Shown here piece after piece: positions 17,344-25,493 of a stretch of DNA of 52,844 nt; position 1 is the stretch's first letter, and the number at the start of each line of letters is the position of its first letter. The translations under genes and the position numbers were made by a program. The stretch is from WTAW01 sp964406575 (GTDB lineage: Bacteria > Acidobacteriota > Aminicenantia > Aminicenantales > Aminicenantaceae). The notes beneath the pieces were generated by a model. That model was not told the DNA's origin and made no database searches. It saw only the letters and a program-made list of their open reading frames with translations. Location: contig CAYOSH010000027.1 of NCBI GenBank assembly GCA_964406575.1, positions 1-52,844 of the forward strand, written 5' to 3'.

Positions 17344-17535
17344 ATGGGCAAAACAAAGGTCAAACTGGAGAAAATCCTTCTGGAAAAAGTAAAAAAATTC
17401 GCAGAGATGTCAGGTTATTCTTCACCGGAAGAGTTCATCACTCACTGTCTCGAGAAGGAGATCGCAACTCTAGAGGAGTCGGACTCCGAAGAGGAAATCA
17501 AGAAAAAACTGAAAGGACTCGGCTACATTTCGTAG
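17344..17535 (+). CDS. Small ribbon-helix-helix-like protein with a GLGYIS tail
   Basis: This 63-residue protein starts 16 bases after the phosphodiesterase stop, with AAGGAG eight bases upstream of its ATG. Residues ~5-37 read as a ribbon-helix-helix fold: a short strand 'KVKLEKI', helix 'LLEKVKKFAEMSG', turn 'YSSPEEF' and second helix 'ITHCLEKEI'. A Glu-rich linker leads to the C-terminus 'KKKLKGLGYIS'. A tail of this form is common at the end of bacterial sulfatase or phosphatase-like proteins, which makes its presence on a separate small protein next to three such enzymes notable. It may be a DNA-binding regulator or an accessory protein of the enzymes; the sequence does not decide. Confidence 0.7.
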   Translation: MGKTKVKLEKILLEKVKKFAEMSGYSSPEEFITHCLEKEIATLEESDSEEEIKKKLKGLGYIS

Positions 17536-17617
17536 GGTTATTAGCGTTGAGAAACCATGAATTTCTTCCTGATGCTAAATCCCTGATGAAACTTAGGTAG
17601 AGCTGATGTAAAAAAAT

Positions 17618-18445
17618 ATGTGGACTTTCAACAAGGCCTTCGGCAAGATCTTTGATATTCTGTTAATCCCCTTCCAGAACATGAATCCCTGGGTCGGAAT
17701 GGCCATTGTGTCCTTCCTGACAGGGCTTCTTATGCTCGTTATTTTCCGCTACACTTCCAACCAGGCTGGGATCAAAAAAGTTAAAAACAAAATCAAAGCC
17801 CATTTGCTGGAGCTCAGGCTGTACAAAGACAGCATGGGTATTTCTCTCAAGGCACAAGGAAATATCCTCCTGGCTAACATGAAGTACATCAGCCATTCTT
17901 TCAAGCCCCTGTTGGTTATGATCGTTCCCGTGATCCTCATCCTGATCCAGCTGAATTTCTGGTTCGGTTATGAGCCCTTGAAACCCGGACAGCAGACTTT
18001 ACTCAAAGTCAAACTGGAAGAGGGATACGATCCTCTGCAAACAGATCTTGCTCTGGAGCCAGACCCAGAGATCGTCATTGAGTCAACTCCGCTTCGCATA
18101 GAGGAGTACAGGGAGATCAACTGGAGAATATCCTCCAAGGGAATTGGTGTACACCGAATCAATGTCGTCATTGGCGGACAAAAGATCCCGAAGACCATCT
18201 CCTCAGACACAAAAACTCTAAATAAACTCTCACCGATAAAACACAAGACTGACTTCATCGATGAACTTTTCTATCCTGTGGAAGCCCCTATCGCAAAGGA
18301 TTTACCTGTCAAATCCATTGAAGTGCTTTATCCTGCCAAGTCTATGAACCTATTTGGTTGGAACATGCATTGGCTCATCGCCTATTTTGCCCTTTCCATC
18401 ATCTTTGGCTTTGCGTTCAAAGGTGTCTTCAAGGTCGAAATATAG
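17618..18445 (+). CDS. Three-span membrane protein resembling the EMC3/TMCO1 (DUF106, Oxa1 superfamily) group
   Basis: The 275-residue protein has a membrane span at ~25-47 ('WVGMAIVSFLTGLLMLVIF'), then a basic cytoplasmic helical hairpin ('NKIKAHLLELRLYKDSMGIS...QGNILLANMKYI'), a second span at ~94-114, a ~120-residue extracytoplasmic beta-rich domain, and a last span at ~246-268. A first span, charged coiled coil and second span in this order are the hallmark of EMC3/DUF106 proteins, which help insert membrane proteins. The large outer domain is not part of that core. The assignment rests on topology and general sequence character, so it is tentative. It probably belongs to the phosphodiesterase cluster, 82 bases after the small protein. 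Confidence 0.55.
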   Translation: MWTFNKAFGKIFDILLIPFQNMNPWVGMAIVSFLTGLLMLVIFRYTSNQAGIKKVKNKIKAHLLELRLYKDSMGISLKAQGNILLANMKYISHSFKPLLVMIVPVILILIQLNFWFGYEPLKPGQQTLLKVKLEEGYDPLQTDLALEPDPEIVIESTPLRIEEYREINWRISSKGIGVHRINVVIGGQKIPKTISSDTKTLNKLSPIKHKTDFIDELFYPVEAPIAKDLPVKSIEVLYPAKSMNLFGWNMHWLIAYFALSIIFGFAFKGVFKVEI

Positions 18446-18525
18446 AAAGGCACATATTCTCGCTCTTCTATCGCTCCCGATATCGCTCAAGCCATCCCTC
18501 TGCACTCCCTCAACTTATATTTGAG

Positions 18526-18554
18526 TTGTCATTCGCGATTTTTCAGTTTAAAAT
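18526..18554 (+). promoter_or_regulatory. Sigma-70-type promoter of the aminotransferase gene
   Basis: TTGTCA (18526-18531) and TAAAAT (18549-18554) are 17 bp apart; each matches five of six consensus bases. The site lies about 58 bases before the ATG at 18613. Confidence 0.5.
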
Positions 18555-18612
18555 GAATGAGTCATAAAATTATTGAGAGTCGAAGATACATTCGATCGGA
18601 AAGGATAAAAGG

Positions 18613-19728
18613 ATGAAAATCGGTGAGTTTCTCATGGAGCGCTGGCAATCCGAATGGGAGCACGTCGTTGATTACAACATCTCCGAAAGTGGCGTTAAGC
18701 CTTTAACACCAGAGGAGCTTCTGAGCCCTGAAGAACTTGCGGCACTTGCCAAAACAAAACTGGGATATATTCAGACAGATGGCACCCGGGAACTTAAAAA
18801 CACAATCTGTGCGCACTATGCTCAGGCATCACCGGAGAATATCTTGGTGACATCCGGTTCTGCAGAAGCTAATTTCCTGCTGATGTGGAAGCTCATCGAA
18901 TCCGGAGATGAGGTCATCTTTATGCTTCCCAATTTCATGCAAATCCATGGGCTCATGAAAGCCTTCGGGGGCAAAGTGAAAACGTTCTCGCTCAAGGAGG
19001 ATCTGGATTGGAATCCAGATCCGGAAGAGCTAAAAAAGCTCGTGACTAAAAATACAAGGCTCATCGTTGTCACCAATCCCAATAATCCTACAGGTGGCCA
19101 GTTGAATGAAGAATCACGTCAGGTCATTCTGGATCTGGCCCGATGGGCGGATGCCTGGATCGTCTCTGACGAGGTTTACCAGGGAGCGGAATACGACGGC
19201 AAAATCACACAGAGTTTTTGGGGATCTTACAACAAAGCGATCGTGACGAATGGCCTCTCCAAAGCCTACGGACTCCCGGGCCTTCGTGTCGGATGGATGG
19301 TCGCTCCCGCAGAGATCGCGAACACGATCTGGTCTTACAAAGATTACACGACAATCACCATCAGTGCATTGAGCGACCGGCTGGCGCGGACCGTTCTCTC
19401 ACCCAAGAAAAGGGATTCCATACTGGAAAGAACACGTCGTATCATCAGAGCGAATTTTTCTATCCTTGAAGATTGGATGGATAAACAAAAAGGGCTCTTT
19501 CGTTGTACGCCGCCAAGAGCCGGGGCGATCGCATTTCCCGGATACAATCTCGACATAAACGCAACTGAACTTGCCCACAGAATCAGAGAAGAGAAAAGCG
19601 TCCTCATCCAGCCCGGAGACCAGCTCGGGATGGACTTTCACATCCGTTTCGGATTGGGGGAAGAGCAAGAATTTTTCATTACTGCCCTCGGCCTCGTTGG
19701 GGAAGTGCTCGCCGAACTCAAAACCTAA
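18613..19728 (+). CDS. Class I/II PLP-dependent aminotransferase
   Basis: The 371-residue protein shows the aspartate-aminotransferase fold-type I pattern: 'GTRELKNTICAHY' near the N-terminus, 'VTSGSAEANFLLMWKLIESGDEVI', 'VVTNPNNPTGG' for the Asn that contacts PLP, 'IVSDEVYQGAEY' with the Asp/Tyr pair, and the PLP-binding lysine in 'NGLSKAYGLPGLRVGW'. The C-terminal 'FHIRFGLG' provides the carboxylate-binding Arg. Length is slightly short for the family but complete. It is not part of a visible biosynthetic operon, so the amino-acid substrate is not known. A GGATAAAAGG ribosome-binding stretch precedes the start. Confidence 0.88.
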   Translation: MKIGEFLMERWQSEWEHVVDYNISESGVKPLTPEELLSPEELAALAKTKLGYIQTDGTRELKNTICAHYAQASPENILVTSGSAEANFLLMWKLIESGDEVIFMLPNFMQIHGLMKAFGGKVKTFSLKEDLDWNPDPEELKKLVTKNTRLIVVTNPNNPTGGQLNEESRQVILDLARWADAWIVSDEVYQGAEYDGKITQSFWGSYNKAIVTNGLSKAYGLPGLRVGWMVAPAEIANTIWSYKDYTTITISALSDRLARTVLSPKKRDSILERTRRIIRANFSILEDWMDKQKGLFRCTPPRAGAIAFPGYNLDINATELAHRIREEKSVLIQPGDQLGMDFHIRFGLGEEQEFFITALGLVGEVLAELKT

Positions 19729-19778
19729 TCCAGTCTATACGTTCATAAAAAAAGACTGTGATTCCGCGCCATATCCCT

Positions 19779-20342
19779 TTACTTCTCGATTTGATTGAAC
19801 CAGACGATATCGGCCAGTTTTTTCCTTTTTTTTTGCTTTGTGGGCGTGTGTTCGTAATATCCGATGGAAATCAAAGAGATGATCTTGTAGGCACGGGAGA
19901 TTTTTAAAAACTTTCGTGCTTTTCGGGAGTTGAACCACCCGATCCAGCATGTCCCCAGCCCCATTTCTTTGGCTTGGAGCACGATGTGCTCTCCGGCAAT
20001 GCCAATATCCAACAGATGAAAATGAATATCCTGGATCTGCTTTCCCACCCGGTGCGCGATGAGATTCAGCCGAGCCAAGATCACAATGAGGACAGGCGCT
20101 CTTTTAGCGAATTTTGAAATCGAGTAAATTCCGGTGAACACCTTATCGCAGAAACGTTCTTTCAGATCCACATCATCAAGGACCAGGAAGCGCCACGGCT
20201 GAGCGTTGTCTGCAGAGGGCGCCAAGCGAGCCGCTTCGAGACAGGCAAGGATCTTCTCCCGTTCCACGGGCTTGTCGATATAGCGCCGAATGCTCCGCCG
20301 CTCCTCAACAAGCTTCTGAAAAGGAGATCTGTTATTTCTCAT
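19779..20342 (-). CDS. Nitroreductase-family FMN oxidoreductase (second copy)
   Basis: The preferred start is ATG 20342, nine bases after GGAGG, giving 187 residues; an earlier in-frame ATG at 20417 would add 25 residues that do not look like the family. Signatures: 'ERRSIRRYIDKPV', 'AARLAPSADNAQPWRFLVLDD', and 'IGIAGEHIVLQAKEMGLGTCWIG'. It resembles the nitroreductase at 4378-4962 but is not a close copy. It is convergent with the aminotransferase gene. Substrate unknown. Confidence 0.85.
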   Translation of the reverse strand: MRNNRSPFQKLVEERRSIRRYIDKPVEREKILACLEAARLAPSADNAQPWRFLVLDDVDLKERFCDKVFTGIYSISKFAKRAPVLIVILARLNLIAHRVGKQIQDIHFHLLDIGIAGEHIVLQAKEMGLGTCWIGWFNSRKARKFLKISRAYKIISLISIGYYEHTPTKQKKRKKLADIVWFNQIEK

Positions 20343-20533
20343 TGAGCTCTGCCTCCACATCGGCAGAGTTGCTGTGTTTGACCAGAGTGAGCGGTATCCT
20401 CCGTGCGCATGTTCCATCCTCCTTAAAAAAATTATCGATGCCCACTCTTTCTATCATAATCATTTCCCTTTTTAAAGATATATTGAAGAAAGGGAAATAT
20501 TATAAAAATCTCCTAAAACATGGCAAATATTTC

Positions 20534-20562
20534 TTGCGCAAAAAAAGCATCTTTAATAGTAT
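20534..20562 (+). promoter_or_regulatory. Candidate promoter of the membrane protein gene at 20584
   Basis: TTGCGC (20534-20539) and TAGTAT (20557-20562) are 17 bp apart, 22 bases before the ATG. The matches are moderate. The ribosome binding site would be CGAGGTC at 20572-20578. Confidence 0.35.
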
Positions 20563-20583
20563 AGACAGACAACGAGGTCAAGC

Positions 20584-21525
20584 ATGAAATCCTTCATAAA
20601 TTTCATAAAAGGATTTAAATCGACAAGAAAAACAGCGCGTATGGTGCTACTGCTCTTTATTGTGAATTTAGGTCTCTCCCTCATCCTAGCCGTTCCTATG
20701 TATCACTCCCTCAAAGAATCCGTGGGAGATAGCCTGGTGGGGGAACAGATGGCCAAAGGTTTTGATATGCTCTGGTGGGAAGAGTACAGGGATCAGAGCG
20801 ATAGCCTGGAGAAAACATTTACTCCTTCCATTATAGGAAAAGGGGCTATCCTCAATAATCTCGAGGGCCTCATCCTGATGACGTTTTCTGAGCTCCCTCC
20901 AGTGATACTGATCATTGGCCTCATCTACATCATCTTTCACACTTTTCTTGCCGGAGGGATTCTCTCTGTTTTTAACGAATCAGAACCTAAATTCTCACTC
21001 CAAAGATTCTTCGGCGATTCAGGATTTTACTTTTTCCGTTTCTTTCTTGTGATGCTTGTTTCATGGGTCCTATTCTTCGGTGTCTTGGGCACGCTCCATC
21101 GCTGGTTTGGCGCAATACGAAACAGCGTGGCTCAAAGCTCATTTTCAGAAATACCACCTTTCACTCTCGGCCTTTTTTTCAGTATGCTGATATTATTCCT
21201 TCTGCTTCTGGTTCAAATGCTCTTTGATTACACACGTATCCAAATCGTTGTCGAGAAGAGGACTAATATCCTCAAGGCTGTCCGGGAGGGAATCCGCTTC
21301 GTTTTCAGACATCCAGGCTCGAGCCTGGGGGTGTTCTACCTTCTGGCCCTTGTTCATACAGGTGTTACTCTTGTCTATATACTTTTTAAAAGTCTTATCC
21401 CACAAACCACATCTCTCGGAGTTCTCGCTGCATTTCTCATCCAGCAGGTTTTTATATTTGCGATCATCTGGATAAGATGCTGGCTCTATGCCAGCGAACT
21501 GGAGCTCTATAAATACTGGCGCTAA
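20584..21525 (+). CDS. Multi-span membrane protein of unknown function
   Basis: The 313-residue protein has about six hydrophobic segments: ~20-40, ~100-125 ('LPPVILIIGLIYIIFHTFLAGGIL'), ~150-175, ~195-220, ~245-270 and ~280-300. A 55-residue polar loop between the first two segments ('SLKESVGDSLVGEQMAKGF') probably lies outside the cytoplasm. I recognise no catalytic or binding motif. The repeated helix pairs and 'AVREGIRFVFRHPGS' before a late span recall general integral-membrane families with a glycerophosphoryl-diester-phosphodiesterase-type membrane domain, but that is only an impression. Neighbours give no functional clue. Confidence 0.6.
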   Translation: MKSFINFIKGFKSTRKTARMVLLLFIVNLGLSLILAVPMYHSLKESVGDSLVGEQMAKGFDMLWWEEYRDQSDSLEKTFTPSIIGKGAILNNLEGLILMTFSELPPVILIIGLIYIIFHTFLAGGILSVFNESEPKFSLQRFFGDSGFYFFRFFLVMLVSWVLFFGVLGTLHRWFGAIRNSVAQSSFSEIPPFTLGLFFSMLILFLLLLVQMLFDYTRIQIVVEKRTNILKAVREGIRFVFRHPGSSLGVFYLLALVHTGVTLVYILFKSLIPQTTSLGVLAAFLIQQVFIFAIIWIRCWLYASELELYKYWR

Positions 21526-21645
21526 AATAAATCCATCAAAACCCGGCACACGAAAGTCACTTTGACTAACACCCTTTGCCTAATCCTAATAACGGGTTAT
21601 TCTCTGATCGAGGAAAGGACATAAAAAAATTTACAGAAAATTTAT

Positions 21646-21674
21646 TTGCTCGAGGAGACCTTTTCTGATATATT
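21646..21674 (+). promoter_or_regulatory. Sigma-70-type promoter of the lipoprotein gene
   Basis: TTGCTC (21646-21651) and TATATT (21669-21674) are separated by 17 bp, 51 bases before the ATG at 21726. The ribosome binding site is AAGGAGG at 21713-21719. Confidence 0.5.
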
Positions 21675-21725
21675 TACAAGAATGAACCATGTGAATAAGA
21701 CGATTACCAATCAAGGAGGCAATCC

Positions 21726-22805
21726 ATGAGAAAGACAACTGTTTTTTACCTAATTCTCTTATTGACAGTGATCGGTTTTGTCGGTTGCGGTAAAAAGGCG
21801 GAAACCCCCAAGGCAGGCTCTGCATCGCCAGACGACATGCTCAGTCTTCTTCCTATGAGTGCAAAGGGCGTGTTCCTTATCAATGTCAACCAGGCCATGT
21901 CCATTGAAGCTGCAGACAAGATGATCAAAGAGAGCGATAACTACCAGAAGTACATGGAATTTATCGAAAAGACGGGAATCGACCCTCAGAAGGACATCTT
22001 TTATGTTGCAGCAGCGATGACCGGCTTTGGTGAAGATATGGAAAAAGGAGTCGCCATTGTCAACCTGAAATACGACAAAGACAAAATCCTTCCTCTTATC
22101 AAAGAGAAGATGGGTGAAGACAAGGAAGAGCTTATAGAGATGGAATACAGCGGTCTGACGATTTATACGATGAAGAAAGCAGAGGAGAAGGAAGAAGGAG
22201 AAATACAAAAACAAGAACAACAAGAACAAGAAGAACAACAACAAGTAGAAGAGCAACAACAAGAAGAGGAAGAAAAAGGTCATGAAGAAGGTGCCTTCGC
22301 GTTCTTGGACAGCTCCAATATCGTTGTCGGCAATGAAGCAGAAGTAAAAACTGTCATCGACATTTCCCAGAAAAAGGCCGACAATATCTACAAGAACCTG
22401 GAACTCGCAGACCTCCTGGCCAAAACAAACAAGGAAGGTATCTTATGGGGAGCCATGCTCATCCCCGCCGATACCATAGAAAAAGCGGCAAAAGAGAATC
22501 CGATGATGTCCAGTTTCGAGGCGGTTAAAGCGGCGACGATCCTCTTCGACTACAAGAACCAGAATATCCTCGCAGAAATCAAGCTCATGAGCGATAACGA
22601 AGAAAACAACACAAAAATCGCAGAAGCTTTGAATGGTTTCAAGGCTATAGGCGGTATGGCTGCTGCAAAAAAACCAGAAATTGGCGAGCTCTTGAGCAAA
22701 ATAGAGATATCCTCAACCGCTGACCATGTCAAAATTTTCGCCAGCCTTCCAGAAGAGCTTCTGAACAGGCTCAAAAGCGCTAAGCCTGATGAGGACAAGG
22801 AATAG
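21726..22805 (+). CDS. Putative lipoprotein with a Gln/Glu-rich insert
   Basis: The 359-residue protein starts with a lipoprotein signal: 'MRKTTVFYLILLLTVIGFVGC' with lipobox GFVGC, so Cys21 would be lipidated and the protein sits in the envelope. The rest has an alternating alpha/beta pattern ('MLSLLPMSAKGVFLINVNQAM', 'IFYVAAAMTGFG', 'GAFAFLDSSNIVVGNEAEVKTVID') like the family of DUF3352-type proteins that carry repeated domains. A block of about 30 residues near 155-185 is almost only Gln and Glu, an unusual low-complexity insert that may be a flexible linker. Function unknown. Confidence 0.7.
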   Translation: MRKTTVFYLILLLTVIGFVGCGKKAETPKAGSASPDDMLSLLPMSAKGVFLINVNQAMSIEAADKMIKESDNYQKYMEFIEKTGIDPQKDIFYVAAAMTGFGEDMEKGVAIVNLKYDKDKILPLIKEKMGEDKEELIEMEYSGLTIYTMKKAEEKEEGEIQKQEQQEQEEQQQVEEQQQEEEEKGHEEGAFAFLDSSNIVVGNEAEVKTVIDISQKKADNIYKNLELADLLAKTNKEGILWGAMLIPADTIEKAAKENPMMSSFEAVKAATILFDYKNQNILAEIKLMSDNEENNTKIAEALNGFKAIGGMAAAKKPEIGELLSKIEISSTADHVKIFASLPEELLNRLKSAKPDEDKE

Positions 22806-22877
22806 CCATTTTTTCGCCGTTTGGATAGAAAACCAGCGAAATAGATACTATAAAAGACGCGGGCTGAGTGGATGGGC

Positions 22878-23666
22878 TCAGTCTTGAAGGATGTATTCCT
22901 GCCATGAAAAGATGAGGCAGGCTACGGTCAAAAACACACCGGTTATCAGGAATAAAATCAAAACCGCCAGCCAAGGGGGTGTAGGCTCCAGCCGGAAGAG
23001 CAAGAACGCAAATCCCTCACTCACCTGAGCCGGCAAGAGCGATTTCAGATAATGGACAATGGCAAAGCGCTGTGTTGATCCGGGAAAATACTGAATCACA
23101 TTCTCCCAGCCAAAACTGAATATAAGCCCGAACATGATCGACCGCTTCAAAAATGTCCCGATCAGAGTGAAAAACGCCGTGTAACAGATCAGGCCAAGAA
23201 CCAGCACCGCCATATTTCTCAAAAGGATCTTGTACAAAGAAAAATTCAGCAGGTCGTTCACGTTCAGGATCAAAAAAGAAAACACAAAGCCAAAAACAAC
23301 CATAAGAATAACTAGAGCCGTGTACGCAACATACTTGCCAAGGATAATGGCTGGCTTGGGGACTGGACGTGTTGTCAAATAGGTCAGAGTTTTTCCCTCC
23401 AATTCTTCCGAGCACACCGAGGTGCCATAAAAAAGGGCCAGAATCAGTATCAAGAACTGGAGGTAAAAGCCCATGATCATGTTGGAAAAAATGTAAATCC
23501 CTTCAAAGTGGGGCTCTCCTGTGAAGATCTGGGAAAACTTAAAAATCCCAGCCAGGACGACGGGAAGAAAGCTGATGAGATAAAAAACCTTCGCTTTTCT
23601 GGCTCTCCTTCCCAAAGAAAAGAAAAAGTGAAAAACATCCCACACAGAGTCCCACAAATATTTCAC
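22878..23666 (-). CDS. ABC-2-type transporter permease
   Basis: The 262-residue integral membrane protein has about six spans. 'YGTSVCSEELEGKTLTYLTTRPVPKPAIILGKY' is the intracellular coupling segment typical of ABC-2 permeases (GTxxxxxExxxxTxxxLxxxPxxR..). It is the last gene of the four-gene operon and starts 25 bases after the end of the ATPase at 23692-24618, with which it probably forms one transporter. Confidence 0.82.
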   Translation of the reverse strand: MKYLWDSVWDVFHFFFSLGRRARKAKVFYLISFLPVVLAGIFKFSQIFTGEPHFEGIYIFSNMIMGFYLQFLILILALFYGTSVCSEELEGKTLTYLTTRPVPKPAIILGKYVAYTALVILMVVFGFVFSFLILNVNDLLNFSLYKILLRNMAVLVLGLICYTAFFTLIGTFLKRSIMFGLIFSFGWENVIQYFPGSTQRFAIVHYLKSLLPAQVSEGFAFLLFRLEPTPPWLAVLILFLITGVFLTVACLIFSWQEYILQD

Positions 23667-23691
23667 GTTTCCAATACTCCTCGCATCAGGT

Positions 23692-24618
23692 TCACTGTCC
23701 TATCAAATAATCAAAAACGGCTTGAAGATTGTCATCGGGGGATGTGATTTCAAAGACTTCGATGTTGTGCTCCACAAAAAGTGAAGGCAGCAGCCCAAAA
23801 AATTTGTCCCTGTTGTTGGTCTCGACAAGGAGCGAATCGTTTCCAGCCAGAAAATTGACTTTTAAGACAAAGTCATGCGCGATGAACAAGGAGGCAAGCT
23901 TTCGTGGATCACTGCATCTTATGGATACGATGTGGGGGTGTTTTTCGATCAGGTCTCTGATGTAATGGATATCTCCCTCTGCAAAGATCTTTCCCTGGTG
24001 GATTAAAATGATCTTTTGGGTCATAGCTTCTATCTCGGGAAGGACATGACTGGAGACAATGATCGTTTTTCCCTCTTGTTTGTAGGTTTTGATGAGCCGG
24101 ATGATCTTCCTCCGACTCAATGGATCCAGACCATTGAGAGGCTCATCGAGGATCAGAATCTCTGGCTCATGGGCAATGGCTTGGGCGACCTTCAGCCGTT
24201 GGCGCATGCCCCGGCTGTATGATTTTATGATCCTGTCCTTGTCTGGCGTCAGCTCGACGATGTCCAGCGCTTTCTGAGCATGCCTCACAATTTCAGGCTC
24301 CGAGAAATGATAGAGCCTCAATAAGCCGGTGAGAAACTGCCATCCGGTCAATTCATCGTAGTAGGCATCCTGTTCCGGACAGAATCCGATCGTGCGGAAA
24401 AGGGAGTAGTTGTTTTTCACTTTCTGGCCAGAGATTGCAACGGAACCGATATTCGGCTTTATCTGCCCCGTGATGAGTTTCAAGAATGTGGATTTTCCCG
24501 CTCCATTGGGCCCCAAAAGCCCCGTAATGCCTGCATCGATCTCCAACGTGACATCACTCAAACCAAGAACATTTCCGTACCAGCGGGAAAGATTCTGGAC
24601 CTGGATGACGGGCGTCAT
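23692..24618 (-). CDS. ABC transporter ATP-binding protein
   Basis: A complete ABC ATPase of 308 residues: Walker A 'GLLGPNGAGKST', Q-loop in 'TIGFCPEQDAYYDELTG', signature 'YSRGMRQRLKVA', Walker B 'ILILDEPLNGLDP' and switch His in 'IIVSSHVLPE'. The ~70-residue C-terminal extension is of the sort seen in CcmA/NatA-type exporters. The ATG overlaps the stop of the upstream permease (24615-24618), so the genes are translationally coupled. Pairs with the permease at 22878-23666. The cargo is unknown. Confidence 0.9.
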   Translation of the reverse strand: MTPVIQVQNLSRWYGNVLGLSDVTLEIDAGITGLLGPNGAGKSTFLKLITGQIKPNIGSVAISGQKVKNNYSLFRTIGFCPEQDAYYDELTGWQFLTGLLRLYHFSEPEIVRHAQKALDIVELTPDKDRIIKSYSRGMRQRLKVAQAIAHEPEILILDEPLNGLDPLSRRKIIRLIKTYKQEGKTIIVSSHVLPEIEAMTQKIILIHQGKIFAEGDIHYIRDLIEKHPHIVSIRCSDPRKLASLFIAHDFVLKVNFLAGNDSLLVETNNRDKFFGLLPSLFVEHNIEVFEITSPDDNLQAVFDYLIGQ

Positions 24619-25493
24619 TTGACGACCTCCACGCTTCTGATCTTTTTCTTCAGGACCAAAGCTCCCAAAACACAGAACCCTGCAATCACTAAAAAGGATA
24701 AGGCCCAGGGGATGTCATGGGGAAGCTTCTGGCCAAAAAGAAAAGCGCCTGCTTGTTTGAGGTTCTCTTTTATGGAAAGAAGCGCAAAAAACTCGTTGCG
24801 GAAGATACCGTGGAAGATACCATAGAGTATGTCCGAGAAGACGTACAATCCAAAGATCAGGATGGCCACATATCTCCGGTTTTTATTCACAGACGACAGG
24901 AAGAGCCCATAAAATGCAAAAAAGACGGTGACAAGGAGGGAATAACTGATTACGGAAAGTGGAAGCAAAGGATAGGCAGAGAGAAACTCGAAATTCGCCG
25001 CAAACAACAACTTCATCAAGATAAAAACAAGGCCAGGCAAAAGAGTGATAAAAAAGAGAAAAAACACGATGACCGACGCTTTTCCCAAAAAATAATCCTT
25101 TTTACTGATGGGCCGGGAAAAATAGAGCTGGAGAGAATTATATTTCAGGTCATCGGAGATAAGGCCTGCCCCGCAAAAAACAAGGATCATGACAATCATA
25201 AAAAGGATATATTCATTGGTAAAATAGGCTTTAAAGTAAGCGGGATTGATCTTAAGGAAGTCAGGAACCTCTCCTTCTCTGATCATGAACTGGAAGTCTT
25301 CCATCCGTTCGGCAACGTAGATGCCGGCGAGGAAGAGCACGGAGGGCGTCAGAGCCATGAAAAAAAGCAGCTTGAAAAACTTCTTGCGGATTGTCAACTT
25401 GATCCCATATCGTGTGATCGGCCACCAGGGAAACTTTTTGTCTAAAAACTCACCATCCCAGTGTGAGTAGCCTTTTTCCTTTATGGTCATCAA
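24615..25493 (-). CDS. ABC-2-type transporter permease
   Basis: The 292-residue membrane protein has about six spans and the ABC-2 coupling motif 'GAGLISDDLKYNSLQLYFSRPISKKDYFLGK' after the second span. The N-terminal ~20 residues ('YSHWDGEFLDKKFPWWPITRYGIKL') lie in the cytoplasm and are typical of permeases of the GldF/NatB type. Both ends overlap neighbouring genes by four bases, so the operon is tightly coupled. It pairs with the ATPase at 25490-26401. Confidence 0.82.
   Translation of the reverse strand: MMTIKEKGYSHWDGEFLDKKFPWWPITRYGIKLTIRKKFFKLLFFMALTPSVLFLAGIYVAERMEDFQFMIREGEVPDFLKINPAYFKAYFTNEYILFMIVMILVFCGAGLISDDLKYNSLQLYFSRPISKKDYFLGKASVIVFFLFFITLLPGLVFILMKLLFAANFEFLSAYPLLPLSVISYSLLVTVFFAFYGLFLSSVNKNRRYVAILIFGLYVFSDILYGIFHGIFRNEFFALLSIKENLKQAGAFLFGQKLPHDIPWALSFLVIAGFCVLGALVLKKKIRSVEVVK

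Noticed and set aside
24717..25445. Plus-strand frame of 242 codons, Lys-rich, opposite an ABC permease
   Set aside because: The minus-strand permease has clear membrane spans and overlaps with its neighbours; the plus frame has no family features.
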